Positions 10,639 to 20,119 of a stretch of DNA of 64,000 nt are shown piece after piece. The stretch covers positions 186,001-250,000 of the forward strand of contig CAWDMC010000009.1 of the NCBI GenBank assembly GCA_963803295.1, in the 5' to 3' direction. The DNA is from CAWDMC01 sp963803295. Its GTDB lineage: Bacteria; Acidobacteriota; Terriglobia; UBA7540. A program made the translations under genes and the position numbers. Every line of letters begins with the position of its first letter. Position 1 is the stretch's first letter. The notes beneath the pieces are model-generated. The model saw only the letters and a program-made list of their open reading frames with translations. It did not search any database and was not told where the DNA came from.

Positions 10639-11424
10639 ATGATACCCGTGACCGCCGTTTTTGCTTCGCGAGCCGACGCGGAAGACAGCGCTCGGCAGAT
10701 TCTTTCGACGGGAGTGCCAAAGGAAAATGTCATCCTGCTGGTTCCCGGAGATATCGACAAGGAGATCAAGTCTGTTCCAGTCAGCGCCGCTGAACAGCCC
10801 GGGATCGGCAAGGCCCTGGCTGGGGCGGTAGGTGCGGCGCTAGGGTTGGCCGGTGGATTGGAACTGGGCGCGGTGGCCAGCGCCTTTGTTCCCGGCGTCG
10901 GGCCTGTCATTGCCTTAGGACTTATGGGCGCGGGCTTGTTGGGACTGGCAGGAGCCGCCGTCGGCAAGAACTTAGACGAAGCGATGACAGAGGGGCTACC
11001 CGAGGATGAAGTATTCGTTTACGAAGACGCTCTCCGGCGTGGACGTAGTGTGGTTATTGCCTTTGCCGAGGATGAATCGAAGGCCGCATCCCTGCGCCAG
11101 GTTCTGGAGGCGGATTGCGCAGAAACTATCGATCAGGCGCGTGAACAATGGTGGATCGGCCTGCGCAGCGCCGAACAGGAGCGTTATTTACAGGACGGCC
11201 GGAATTTCGGCCAGGACGAGAAGTTCTATCGCCTCGGCTTTGAAGCCGCCCTGCATGCCAGGATGCGCTGCAAAGAATACGATCAGGTTATGGCAGAAAT
11301 GGTAAGCGCGTTGGAGGACGTCAAAAGGGACTATCCCGAAGCTGACGTTGAAGAGCCCTTCCGCCATGGGTACGAACGCGGCCGGGACTACTACCAGGCC
11401 CTCTGTGATAAACACCATAAGTGA
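10639..11424 (+). CDS. General stress protein (YflT/GSP17M-like) with glycine-zipper segment
   Basis: This is a 261-residue protein. Residues 1-45 (TAVFASRADAEDSARQIL...) match the YflT/heat-induced stress protein fold. They are followed by a long Gly/Ala-rich hydrophobic segment (about 55-115), probably a glycine zipper or membrane hairpin. A second ferredoxin-like segment (VFVYEDALRRGRSVVIAF) follows. The C-terminal 90 residues are charged and helical with DGRNFGQDEKFYRLGFEAAL. A perfect AGGAGG seven bases upstream fixes the ATG at 10639, not the earlier GTG at 10612. The role in stress is inferred from the family. Confidence 0.75.
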   Translation: MIPVTAVFASRADAEDSARQILSTGVPKENVILLVPGDIDKEIKSVPVSAAEQPGIGKALAGAVGAALGLAGGLELGAVASAFVPGVGPVIALGLMGAGLLGLAGAAVGKNLDEAMTEGLPEDEVFVYEDALRRGRSVVIAFAEDESKAASLRQVLEADCAETIDQAREQWWIGLRSAEQERYLQDGRNFGQDEKFYRLGFEAALHARMRCKEYDQVMAEMVSALEDVKRDYPEADVEEPFRHGYERGRDYYQALCDKHHK

Positions 11425-11512
11425 GTCGCGCTACGATCCCGTCGATGGCCGTATGGAACCTCGGCATCGCCGCCTAGGATTGTGGGCCGCGCGTCGTCGT
11501 GAGCGTTGCAGT

Positions 11513-13096
11513 TTACGGAATCATCCACCTGAGCCAATAGGCCTGGACAAAAGCGAAGAGGCTTAGACCCAGGGCGAGCAGAAGGCTATGCCAGAAGGTC
11601 GTGCGCAGCACATGACCTTCCTGTCCGGTCAGACCGACCGTGGTGACTCCCACCGCGATGTTTTGTGGCGAGATCATTTTGCCGGTTACTGCTCCTGAGG
11701 AATTAGTCGCGGCCATCAAGATGGGACTGACGCCGATCTGGTGCGCCGCGCTCACCTGCAGATTCCCAAAGAGTAAATTGCTGGAGGTGTCGCTGCCGGT
11801 CATGAAGCAGGCGATCCAGCCCAGAAAACCGCTCGCCAGGGGGAAGAACAAACCGAGCGACGCCAGCGCGGCACCTAAGGTGAATGTCATGCCCGAATAG
11901 TTATAGACGTACGCAAGGGCCACGATCAGGGTCACGGTCATCACCGGCACTCGAAGTTGCCGAAGCGTCTTCGCGCCTGCCCGTACGAGGACTCGTGGTG
12001 AAGCGCGGAGAATTAAGGCGGCGATCAGGGTGGCAGCAACGCCGGCGGTCCCGGCGGCCAGTGGCTGAAACTGGTAGATCGCATCGTAAGGTCGACCGTA
12101 GAGGGTGATGAAGATCGAGCGGTGCAGGCGTGGAACCGCAATTAAAACTTGGCCTTGCGAGAATAACTTAAAGTAAGACCACAGAACCATGACTGCTGCC
12201 AGCAGCACCCAGGGCATCCAGGCTTCCGCCATCTCGCGAAAGACCAAAACAGGTTCGGCTGAAGGCTGGGCGCCCGGCGGGTTCCACATGCGCAAAAATA
12301 AAGTCAGGGCGACAACCGAGCACAGTGATGCCAGGATATCCGCCGCGTAGGGGCCAGAGTAGTTGGAGACGGCGAATTGAGTCAACGCAAAGCTGGCACC
12401 GCAGATCAGAGCGGCCGGCCAGATCCTCCGCAAGCCCTTCACCCCGGCGACCACGAGTACAAGGTAAGCGGGCAGATAAAAAGAGAGGAAGGGAAGTTGG
12501 CGGCCGACCATTGCCGATAACTTCATCTGGTCAAGGCCTGTGACCCCGGCTAGGGCCACGATCGGAATTCCCAGGCCTCCAAAAGCCACGGGAGCCGTAT
12601 TGGCGATGAGCGACACCGTAACGGCGCGCCGGGCGGTGAAACCGAGCCCTACAAGCAGGAACGCGGCCACCGCTACCGGCGCTCCGAATCCTGCTGTGCC
12701 CTCGAGTAGCGCGCCAAAACAGAAGGCTACCAACATGGCCTGAATGCCGGCGTCACCCGAGGCGTGATTTGCCATCCAGCGGCGCAGCAGTTCGAACTTT
12801 CCTGTCTCCATGGTCAGGTTGTAAAGCCAGAGGGCTCCCACTACCAGCCACATGATCGGCCACAACGCGTAGGCGACGCCGTCGAGCGCGCTCCAGAGAG
12901 CAAGGTTGACCGGCATTTTCCACACCAGGCAGGCCATACCCAGGGCGGCAACTAAGGCGCATCCCGCCGAGACGTGCCCCGATTTTCGCAGGACGCCCAT
13001 CAGCACCAGCAGCAGGGCCAAGGGGAGGGAAGCAGCCAATGCAGAGAGAGCCATCAGGTGCAGAGGATTGACGGGTTGAGGCCACGGCGTGAACAA
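11513..13096 (-). CDS. lctP: L-lactate permease family transporter
   Basis: This is a 527-residue inner-membrane carrier of the LctP family, which takes up lactate or glycolate by proton symport. Most of its length is hydrophobic with about 12-14 membrane spans. The family signature LLEGTAGFGAPVAVAAFLL near residues 130-150 is clear, as is TGSDTSSNLLFGNLQ near the C-terminus. The start is a TTG preceded closely by AGGAGGA. It is convergent with the stress protein and divergent from the nucleoside operon. The exact substrate is not settled by sequence. Confidence 0.9.
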   Translation of the reverse strand: MFTPWPQPVNPLHLMALSALAASLPLALLLVLMGVLRKSGHVSAGCALVAALGMACLVWKMPVNLALWSALDGVAYALWPIMWLVVGALWLYNLTMETGKFELLRRWMANHASGDAGIQAMLVAFCFGALLEGTAGFGAPVAVAAFLLVGLGFTARRAVTVSLIANTAPVAFGGLGIPIVALAGVTGLDQMKLSAMVGRQLPFLSFYLPAYLVLVVAGVKGLRRIWPAALICGASFALTQFAVSNYSGPYAADILASLCSVVALTLFLRMWNPPGAQPSAEPVLVFREMAEAWMPWVLLAAVMVLWSYFKLFSQGQVLIAVPRLHRSIFITLYGRPYDAIYQFQPLAAGTAGVAATLIAALILRASPRVLVRAGAKTLRQLRVPVMTVTLIVALAYVYNYSGMTFTLGAALASLGLFFPLASGFLGWIACFMTGSDTSSNLLFGNLQVSAAHQIGVSPILMAATNSSGAVTGKMISPQNIAVGVTTVGLTGQEGHVLRTTFWHSLLLALGLSLFAFVQAYWLRWMIP

Positions 13097-13249
13097 GGAT
13101 TCCTCCTGGCTTGGAAAATCGATCTTCGCTTCAGCCGCATTCTAACTGAGGAATCCAGAATGCAAGGAAAAACCTATTCGTCATTCCCTCTGCTCCAGTA
13201 GCCTGATTCCAAATTGATGTTGCAACTCGGAGTGGCTGGCGCATACCGG

Positions 13250-13286
13250 GTAGCACAGACCCGCTGTTTGGGTCTGCGGCTCCTAC
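13250..13286. repeat. REP-like palindrome
   Basis: The core is CAGACCC, an 8-base loop, then GGGTCTG, framed by GTAGC on one side and GGCTCCTAC on the other. It shares its architecture with 13302-13332, 28523-28554 and 28593-28626, but the stem bases differ in a paired way. Confidence 0.6.
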
Positions 13287-13301
13287 CGTGCCCGGAGAAA
13301 A

Positions 13302-13332
13302 GCCGCGGACCTTAAGAGCAGGTCCGCGCTAC
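13302..13332. repeat. REP-like palindrome, inverted copy of the 28523 element
   Basis: Read on the minus strand it is GTAGCGCGGACCT, a 6-base loop region, then AGGTCCGCGGC. The copy at 28523-28554 has the same stem and a different loop. Confidence 0.7.
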
Positions 13333-13513
13333 TTCGGGTTTGTTGCAACTTTGTTTTGGAATCGATCTACTAGCCAGCAGGCGGGCCTGGAGCGAGGACG
13401 GGACGCCATGTACGCCATGTCCTGCCACTTGTCCTTTCTTTCGATCTCGGGCAAACTGTTGCGGCAACGCCCGCTTGGCAACAGAGGGATCATGACCAGT
13501 CGTGACGGCGTCC

Positions 13514-14815
13514 ATGAATATTCCTGAGCTAATCAAGAAGAAACGCGACGGTGCGGATCTCTCTCGCTATGAAATCTACGAGTTCGTCGAGGGATACACC
13601 CGCGGCCGGATTCCCGATTACCAGTGCTCGGCGCTCCTGATGGCGATCTGGTTTCGTGGGCTGGACGCGCGCGAGACCGCCGATCTTACTGAGGCGATGC
13701 TCAACTCGGGGCGTACGCTGGACTTTTCCGAGTTCCCCCAGCGTAAGATCGGCAAGCACTCCACGGGTGGAGTCGGCGATAAGACGTCGATGGTGGTGGT
13801 GCCGGTGGTGGCCGCCGGCGGGCTCATGGTTCCCAAGATGAGCGGACGCGGCCTGGGGCACACTGGCGGCACCCTGGACAAGCTGGAATCGATTCCTGGT
13901 TTTCGCACGCGCCTCAATGTCGACGACTTCCGCCGCGTCGTCGCCTCGTGCGGCATGGTATTGGCCGGTCAGACCGACGATCTGGTGCCAGCCGATCGCA
14001 AGCTTTACTCATTGCGCGATGTGACCGCAACCGTGGAATCGATTCCACTCATCGCCGCCTCGATCATGAGCAAGAAGCTCGCTGAAGGCACCAGCGCCTT
14101 GGTGCTCGATGTGAAAACCGGCAGCGGCGCCATGATGAAGACGCTGGAGGGATCGCGCGCCTTGGCTGCGCGCATGGTTGAAATCGGCGCCGCGCATGGT
14201 AAGAGAGTGTGCGCGGTAATCAGCGATATGGATCAGCCGCTGGGCAGGCACGTGGGCAACGCGCTCGAGGTGATTGAAGTCATCGAAACGCTCAAAGGGC
14301 GCGGACCCTCCGATCTTGTCGAGGTGTGCCGCGAACTGGCAGCGAATATGTTCCTGCTGGGCAGGGTAGAGACTTCCGGCGAGCGAGCGCGGGCGCGGTT
14401 CGACGCCATCCTTGAAAGCGGCAAGGGCGCGGAAAAATTCGCCGAGTGCATCTCCCTGCAGGGCGGAGACGCACGCGTCATCGAGGACTATGGCTTGTTC
14501 GCGTCCGCCCGTTTCCGCGAACCCCTGGTGGCGCCGGCGACGGGCTATCTCGCGGCTCTCGAAGCGGAAGCCTTTGGCCGCGCGGCGATGGCCCTGGGTG
14601 GTGGCCGTGAAACACTGGACTCGGTAATCGATCCGGCGGTAGGGATCGTGCTGGCCAAGAAGAGCGGCGAGCGAGTTCAGGCCGGCGAGGCGATTGGCTT
14701 TTTCCACTACAATGATCCCTCGCGGTTGGGCCGGGCACTCACCATGATCCGTCCGGCAATCCGAGTTTCGCCCGAGCCGGTCACATTACCTCCCCTGATT
14801 CACGCCGTGCTGTAG
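13514..14815 (+). CDS. deoA: Pyrimidine-nucleoside / thymidine phosphorylase
   Basis: This 433-residue cytosolic enzyme splits thymidine, deoxyuridine or uridine with phosphate to give the free base and (deoxy)ribose-1-phosphate. The length matches the family (430-440). The phosphate-binding loop KHSTGGVGDKTS is at about residues 77-88, and the active-site stretch KKLAEGTSALVLDVKTGSGA is intact. Internal repeats at the C-terminus fit the alpha/beta domain. I use ATG 13514 (MNIPELIKKKRDG), which matches the usual family N-terminus, over the GTG at 13502. It heads an operon with the transporter 43 bp downstream and purine-nucleoside phosphorylase. It could equally be named pdp. Confidence 0.95.
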   Translation: MNIPELIKKKRDGADLSRYEIYEFVEGYTRGRIPDYQCSALLMAIWFRGLDARETADLTEAMLNSGRTLDFSEFPQRKIGKHSTGGVGDKTSMVVVPVVAAGGLMVPKMSGRGLGHTGGTLDKLESIPGFRTRLNVDDFRRVVASCGMVLAGQTDDLVPADRKLYSLRDVTATVESIPLIAASIMSKKLAEGTSALVLDVKTGSGAMMKTLEGSRALAARMVEIGAAHGKRVCAVISDMDQPLGRHVGNALEVIEVIETLKGRGPSDLVEVCRELAANMFLLGRVETSGERARARFDAILESGKGAEKFAECISLQGGDARVIEDYGLFASARFREPLVAPATGYLAALEAEAFGRAAMALGGGRETLDSVIDPAVGIVLAKKSGERVQAGEAIGFFHYNDPSRLGRALTMIRPAIRVSPEPVTLPPLIHAVL

Positions 14816-14858
14816 CCGGCGGCATCCTGGATATTCGCTGGTCGGAATCGAGAACCTG

Positions 14859-16076
14859 ATGAGCCACGCGGTCCCCCTCCTTGGTATGCTGGCGATCCTG
14901 AGTGTGGCGTTTCTGCTTTCGACGAACCGCCGGGCCATCCGCTTGCGCACGGTGGGGTGGGGCCTTGGATTGCAACTCCTGGTGGCCCTCTTCGTTCTGC
15001 GCACGCACCCGGGTTACTGGCTGATCAGCGGCGCTTCCAAAGGCGTTACCTGGGTGCTTAATTTTGTTTTCTACGGCACGAAGTTCGTCTTTGGCGATCG
15101 GCTCGGCAATCCCAAGGGAGATTTCGGTGTTATCTTCGCGTTCCAGGCGCTGCCGCTGATTATTTACGTAGCCGCGATTTTTGCTTTGCTTTATTACCTG
15201 GGCATCCTGCCGGCCATCGTGCAGGCCGTGGGCAAGTTGATGTTCAAACTGATGGGTACCAGCGGGGCCGAATCGCTGGACATCGCCGCCAGCATTTTTA
15301 TGGGGCAGACCGAAGCGCCGCTCTGCATCCGGCCCTATCTCGATGATCTCACGGAATCAGAGTTGTTCACGATCATGACCGCAGGCATGGCGCACATCGC
15401 GGGCTCGGTGATGGGCGCCTACATCCTGTTCGGCGCCGATGCACGTCATCTGCTCACAGCGGTAGTGATGACGGCGCCGGGCACAATCCTGCTCTCGAAA
15501 ATACTGATTCCTGAGACGGGCATTCCCAAGACGGCCGGTAAAGTGGAAATCGTGCTGGAGCAGAAGGACGTGAATGTGCTTGACGCACTTTCCCACGGCG
15601 TTACGGACGGGCTCTATCTCTGCCTGAATGTGGGCGCGATGTTGATCGCCTTTATCGCCGTCATCTATCTGGTCAACGGCATACTTTCACCGGTGCACTT
15701 ATACGGGCACTCTCTCGATCTTCAGACCATCTTCGGCTGGTTACTGGCGCCGGTCGCCTGGTTGCTGGGCGTGCCCTGGCATGATGCGCGCACCGTGGGC
15801 TACCTGATGGGAACGAAGCTGGTACTCAATGAGTTTGTGGCCTTTTCGCAGCTTGGGCCGTTGAAGGGCCACATCGATCCACGCTCGTTTGCGATCGCAA
15901 CCTATGCCCTCTGCGGATTTTCGAACTTCTCGTCGATAGGAATTCAGATCGGCGGCATCGGAGCGCTGGCGCCCTCGCGCAAGCATGACTTGGCCCGTCT
16001 TGGTTTTCGCGCCGTGCTGGCCGGAACTATGGCCAACTATATGGCCGCGGCTATTGCGGGTTTGCTCTTGACGTAG
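14859..16076 (+). CDS. nupC: Concentrative nucleoside transporter (CNT/NupC family)
   Basis: This 405-residue inner-membrane symporter is predicted to import nucleosides using a cation gradient. CNT landmarks are all visible: GTSGAESLDIAASIFMGQTE followed by APLCIRPYL (about 130-160), NEFVAFSQLG, and near the C-terminus ALCGFSNFSSIGIQIGGIGA. It lies between two nucleoside phosphorylase genes with gaps of 43 and 29 bp, so uptake and phosphorolysis are co-expressed. The ribosome site before ATG 14859 is weak. Confidence 0.95.
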   Translation: MSHAVPLLGMLAILSVAFLLSTNRRAIRLRTVGWGLGLQLLVALFVLRTHPGYWLISGASKGVTWVLNFVFYGTKFVFGDRLGNPKGDFGVIFAFQALPLIIYVAAIFALLYYLGILPAIVQAVGKLMFKLMGTSGAESLDIAASIFMGQTEAPLCIRPYLDDLTESELFTIMTAGMAHIAGSVMGAYILFGADARHLLTAVVMTAPGTILLSKILIPETGIPKTAGKVEIVLEQKDVNVLDALSHGVTDGLYLCLNVGAMLIAFIAVIYLVNGILSPVHLYGHSLDLQTIFGWLLAPVAWLLGVPWHDARTVGYLMGTKLVLNEFVAFSQLGPLKGHIDPRSFAIATYALCGFSNFSSIGIQIGGIGALAPSRKHDLARLGFRAVLAGTMANYMAAAIAGLLLT

Positions 16077-16105
16077 AGTACAACCAGAGAGAGTGCGGAG
16101 AGGGA

Positions 16106-16939
16106 ATGCCTAAGGGACAGAAACCGGGTTACGACGAAGCCCGGAAAACGGTCGAGTACCTCACGCGAAGGATTCGCGTCAAGCCGCGGGTGGGCATGAT
16201 CCTGGGATCGGGGCTTGATGCTGTCGCGGCCAAAGTGAGCAAAGCGAAGACGATTCCCTACGCTTCGATTCCCCATTTCCCGCGCTCCACTGTGGCAGGT
16301 CACGCCGGAGAGCTTTACGCAGGCTTCTGGGGTGACGTGCCGGTCTCGATTCTGGCTGGCCGGATGCACCTCTACGAAGGCTACACGCCATCCGAGGTGG
16401 TGTTTCCGGCGCGGGTTCTGTGCTTGTTGGGAATTGAGATTCTTGTGGTAACCTGCGCCGCAGGCGGCATCGCCCAGGCCGCGACTCCTGGCAGCTTTAT
16501 GATTCTCTCCGATCACCTGAACTACCAGGGTCAGAATCAATTGGCAGGACCGCACGACGAGCGTTGGGGCGCGCGGTTCGTGGATTTGAGTGAAGCCTAT
16601 GATCGTGATCTGCGCTTGAAGGCAATTCAGGCCGCGCGTTCACTGCGCCTCAAGTGCCGGGAAGGCGTTTACGTGTCGTTGCTAGGCCCTTCCTACGAGA
16701 CACCGGCAGAAATTCGGGCCTTGCGGCGCCTGGGCGCGGACGCTGTCGGCATGTCGACAGTGCCGGAAGCTATCGCCGCTCGCCAAATGGGAACGAGGGT
16801 GCTGGGGATTGCCACCATAACGAATCGCGCCGCCGGCTTGAGCCGCACCCGGTTGGGGCATGACGAGGTGCTGAAGATTGGTAAGAAGTCGTCAGAGGGT
16901 CTGATCCGCCTGCTCGACAAGATCCTGAAGTCAATTTAG
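16106..16939 (+). CDS. punA: Purine-nucleoside phosphorylase (trimeric class)
   Basis: This 277-residue enzyme phosphorolyses inosine, guanosine and the deoxy forms to base plus (deoxy)ribose-1-phosphate. Family motifs run in order: MILGSGLDAVA (phosphate loop), HFPRSTVAGHAG, GRMHLYEGYT, VTCAAGGI, LLGPSYETPAEIR, VGMSTVPEAIAA and the purine-binding TNRAAGLS. The length and Asn in TNRAAG fit the low-molecular-mass trimeric class for 6-oxopurines. A GGAGAGGG ribosome site precedes the ATG. It is the third gene of the nucleoside operon. Confidence 0.95.
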   Translation: MPKGQKPGYDEARKTVEYLTRRIRVKPRVGMILGSGLDAVAAKVSKAKTIPYASIPHFPRSTVAGHAGELYAGFWGDVPVSILAGRMHLYEGYTPSEVVFPARVLCLLGIEILVVTCAAGGIAQAATPGSFMILSDHLNYQGQNQLAGPHDERWGARFVDLSEAYDRDLRLKAIQAARSLRLKCREGVYVSLLGPSYETPAEIRALRRLGADAVGMSTVPEAIAARQMGTRVLGIATITNRAAGLSRTRLGHDEVLKIGKKSSEGLIRLLDKILKSI

Positions 16940-17016
16940 ACAGCAGGCGCGAACCCCTCTGGGCCCATTGCGATCGAGCTTGCATTCCGAGTTTCGCTCG
17001 ATCGACAATATTCTCT

Positions 17017-17604
17017 ATGGCCGAAGAGACCAAGCTAATACCTGAGTCAGGGGACCCTGGGCAAGACACGCTGCCGGAACGGTCTGCTCTTACCCAGCAG
17101 GACTCTGATTCTCATCCGCCGGCTGCAGGCGAGTCCGAGCTGCATCGGGAGCAATCTGTAAATCAGGTTTCAGAAGGGGCGGCACCGGCCGAACACTCGC
17201 ATGAGAACGTCCTGCAAAAGATGCGACGCTTATCGGTGCCGGAGCGAGTCCGGCTGGCGCTGACGGGGACCCGCGAAGAGCGGATCGCGCTGATCCGGGA
17301 CGCGAACAAAACGGTATCTCGCGCCGTCATCGAGTCACCCAAGGTGTCTGACGACGAAATGGAGCTTTACGCCGCGATGACCGATTTGGTGGAGGAGATC
17401 TACCGGCTGATTTCGAAGAATGTGAGTGCGATGAAGAGCTACGCTGTCATTCGCGCCCTGGCCAACAACCCGCGCGTGCCAATTGACATCACTCTGCCAT
17501 TGGTGAAACGTCTTAGAGCCCGCGAACTCCGTGACCTGAAGAGCAATCGGGATGTTCCCACAGCACTACGCACTCTTGCTTCGAAACTCCTTGCGCCCCG
17601 CTAA
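17017..17604 (+). CDS. Conserved hypothetical protein with helical repeat-like domain
   Basis: This is a 195-residue protein with no signal peptide. Residues 1-60 are polar, acidic and probably disordered. Residues 65-195 form an all-helical module (MRRLSVPERVRLALTGTREE, then NPRVPIDITLPLVKRLRARE and NRDVPTALRTLASKLL). This module resembles a domain of unknown function widespread in Acidobacteria and Deltaproteobacteria, with short helical repeats around NP/NR turns. It follows purine-nucleoside phosphorylase by 77 bp and converges on the RodZ-like gene. I cannot assign a function. Confidence 0.75.
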   Translation: MAEETKLIPESGDPGQDTLPERSALTQQDSDSHPPAAGESELHREQSVNQVSEGAAPAEHSHENVLQKMRRLSVPERVRLALTGTREERIALIRDANKTVSRAVIESPKVSDDEMELYAAMTDLVEEIYRLISKNVSAMKSYAVIRALANNPRVPIDITLPLVKRLRARELRDLKSNRDVPTALRTLASKLLAPR

Positions 17605-17616
17605 AGGGGGCCACGT

Positions 17617-18633
17617 TCAATTTTGAGGGATGGCTTGGGAACCCGGCGGAGCGGCCGGCTTGAGATCGTTTGCGCTCAGATGAACCTTCTTCACCTCGCC
17701 GCGCTTACCGACAGGTGGCAGGGTCTCGCCATTCAGAGTGAGGACCAAGCCCGAAGCATTGCCCGTGGTCACGTCGAAGTAGCCGTTGGCGCGAATCGTG
17801 CGGATTTCATTTGGCTTCAGCGTCCGCTGAAACTCGGTCCTGCCGTCAGCCTCAACATTGATCCAGGTCGGCTCCGTGGCCGCAACTTGGAGCACGAGAT
17901 TGCCTTGTCCTAAGACCGGATTGGCTTGGGTGATCGCCGCAGAAGGGGCACCGGTAGCCGGGAGGCCTGCACTCGCTGCATTCCCCGACGACCCGTTTAC
18001 ATTGCCTCCCGCGGTTCGGTTCGGGGCGGCGGTCCCGGCGGCCTGATTGGTACCGGGGGTTACCTCAAGACCGTGGTCAGCACCCAACTCACCGGACATC
18101 ACCGCTCCCGGCGAAGCAGACCCGCTGTCGGTGAGGCCACCTGCTGGCGGCGGGGCGCTCTGATCGGCGGCCGGCGATGATGACCCGGTCTCGGCTTTAG
18201 CCGAAGCTGAATTCGTCATAGTGTTGATCGGATTCGAGAACGCCCCGGGTTCGGTGCTGCGATGGGAATAACGGAAGAGCGCATAGCCGCCTATCAGCAA
18301 CACGAAAGCAATGAGCAGTGGTAGCGTAGGATTTCGTTTGGTAGGCCGCGAAGTTCCCAAGCGACCCAGCGCAGCACGAGGAATCTCTATGTCGGCTTTC
18401 GGTTGAACCAGCAACTGGTACTCGGTAATTACGTGCTCTTCATCCATACCGAGGTATTTCGCATAAGAGCGAATGAAACCGCGGGTGAAAATACCACCCG
18501 GAAGATTGCCGAAGTCATCATTCTCGAGTGCTTCAAGAAAACGAACGCTGATCTTCGTGGTGGCAGAGATCTCTTCGAGGGAGATGCCGCGCATCTCGCG
18601 CTCCCGGCGCAAGTTCTCTCCGAAGGAACTCAT
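17617..18633 (-). CDS. rodZ: RodZ-like helix-turn-helix membrane protein
   Basis: This is a 338-residue bitopic membrane protein. Residues 1-75 are a RodZ-type HTH domain (GENLRREREMRGISLEEISA ... YLGM). A basic stretch and one membrane segment (LPLLIAFVLLIGGYALF, about 110-130) follow, then a Ser/Ala/Gly-rich periplasmic linker and a DUF4115 domain (LVLQVAATEPTWINVEADGR to the end). RodZ anchors MreB and controls rod shape. I take ATG 18633, preceded by GGGGAG, as start; the longer ORF upstream lacks homology. It is divergent from the diguanylate cyclase gene. Confidence 0.85.
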   Translation of the reverse strand: MSSFGENLRREREMRGISLEEISATTKISVRFLEALENDDFGNLPGGIFTRGFIRSYAKYLGMDEEHVITEYQLLVQPKADIEIPRAALGRLGTSRPTKRNPTLPLLIAFVLLIGGYALFRYSHRSTEPGAFSNPINTMTNSASAKAETGSSSPAADQSAPPPAGGLTDSGSASPGAVMSGELGADHGLEVTPGTNQAAGTAAPNRTAGGNVNGSSGNAASAGLPATGAPSAAITQANPVLGQGNLVLQVAATEPTWINVEADGRTEFQRTLKPNEIRTIRANGYFDVTTGNASGLVLTLNGETLPPVGKRGEVKKVHLSANDLKPAAPPGSQAIPQN

Positions 18634-18894
18634 GGGTTGCTCCCCTCGACCACGCTCCGGCACTGCCTTTCCCCCTTTCTCTGCACCTTCAGGATACCAC
18701 TCAATAGCGGACCAGTCAGCCAGGGGGAGGTGCGATTTCTTCCATGCAAGGTGCAGGTTTTGGCGGAGGCCACCTGCTGGCCTCCAAGTATAGTACATTC
18801 CGGCATATCTCAGAAGGTGTTGAAAACACGATGATAGTGGGTTATAAACAGGAGCGGAGGGGGGACCGGGCTTTGTCCCCCAACAACTCTTAGC

Positions 18895-19938
18895 ATGAGC
18901 TCGATTCCCGAAAGCGACGATAGATTGATTTTGACCCTTCACCAGCTTACTTCGTTGCTTGCATCAACCCCCGATCTCGACGGCATGCTCGAGCCAGCCT
19001 TTCGCCTAGTCACATCTTACTTCGATGCGAAGGGTGGAGCACTCGCGTTCTTTGATGAAGCCGCCGATGGTCCCCCAGTTGTCAAATCATCCGGTGCCGT
19101 GGACAGTCTGGAAGCTCAATCCGACGCTTTCTCGGCGGCGGCGCGATGGGTGAAGGAGCGGCGACAGCCGTTGTTTGTGGCGAACGCCGATTGGACTCCC
19201 AGCGAGGAATTTGCTGCTAACCCCGACCCTCCAGTCCCTGTTCAGGAGGGAATGCTTGTCTATACTCCCGTTTGCGTCGGAGAAAACGTCCGCGCGGTGC
19301 TGGCGCTCGCCCGGCGGGAAGGGAACCCTCCCTTCACCGAAGAAGACCTCCCCGTTCTTGCGCTCATTGCCGATTATCTCGCGGTCGCCCTTGAGAACGA
19401 TCGTCGGGTAAAGTCCGTTCACGCGTTAACGATTACGGACGATACCACGGGTCTCTTTAACGCCCGGCACTTCAAATCGATGCTCGAATCGGAGATCTAC
19501 CGGTCGGCCCGCTACGCCTATGAATTCTCGCTCGTTTTCATGGATCTCGATTTCTTCAAGCGAGTGAACGACAGGTTCGGGCACGTGACCGGATCGAAGC
19601 TGCTGGCGGCCGTCTCGCGTCTCGTAAAAAAAGAACTGCGCCTGATCGACTCCGCCTTCCGTTATGGAGGGGATGAGTTCATTCTGCTCTTGCCACAAAC
19701 CTCTAAACAGAACGCTCTCGTCGTGGTTCGTCGCTTGCGCGAAGGATTGAACGCGACCGAGTTTCCCGTAGGCGAGGGCGGAAGTCTGCGGGTAACGGCG
19801 AGCTATGGTGTGGCGTGTTTCCCCGCTGACGGCACAACGCCTCAAGATGTGTTGCGCGCTTCCGATGAGGCCATGTACCGGGTGAAGACCGCCTCGCGTG
19901 ACGGCATCGCACTGGCAGGAGAGGAAGGTCTGGTGTAA
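18895..19938 (+). CDS. GAF-GGDEF diguanylate cyclase
   Basis: This 347-residue cytosolic signalling enzyme makes cyclic di-GMP from two GTP. Residues about 10-170 are a GAF-type sensor domain. Residues 175-340 are the GGDEF domain with TDDTTGLFNARHF, FMDLDFFKRVNDRFGH and the intact active motif FRYGGDEFILLLP. The product-inhibition I-site is present as RLID exactly five residues before GGDEF. The domain is therefore probably active and feedback-regulated. It lies between rodZ (divergent) and the microcompartment genes. The GAF ligand is unknown. Confidence 0.93.
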   Translation: MSSIPESDDRLILTLHQLTSLLASTPDLDGMLEPAFRLVTSYFDAKGGALAFFDEAADGPPVVKSSGAVDSLEAQSDAFSAAARWVKERRQPLFVANADWTPSEEFAANPDPPVPVQEGMLVYTPVCVGENVRAVLALARREGNPPFTEEDLPVLALIADYLAVALENDRRVKSVHALTITDDTTGLFNARHFKSMLESEIYRSARYAYEFSLVFMDLDFFKRVNDRFGHVTGSKLLAAVSRLVKKELRLIDSAFRYGGDEFILLLPQTSKQNALVVVRRLREGLNATEFPVGEGGSLRVTASYGVACFPADGTTPQDVLRASDEAMYRVKTASRDGIALAGEEGLV

Positions 19939-20119
19939 GGATCCACTACCTTTATACTTGAGTTCGCTCCTCCGATTTGGCCATCATTTACCCGTTATTC
20001 TTGGGTGAGGAACTGGCGCACCACTTGCTGCGTTTTTGCGTCGCGCTTGCGCCGAAGTTTGACTCGTGCTACTTTCTTTAATTCTTTACGGTTTGGCTCG
20101 ACGTTAATGGGGAGGCGTA

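Larger units (their letters stand above)
13097..13513. promoter_or_regulatory. Divergent intergenic region between lctP and the nucleoside operon
   Basis: This gap of about 400 bp must hold the promoters of both lctP (leftwards) and the nucleoside-phosphorylase operon (rightwards). It also contains two palindromic repeats, at 13250-13286 and 13302-13332. I see no convincing operator or gene. Confidence 0.4.
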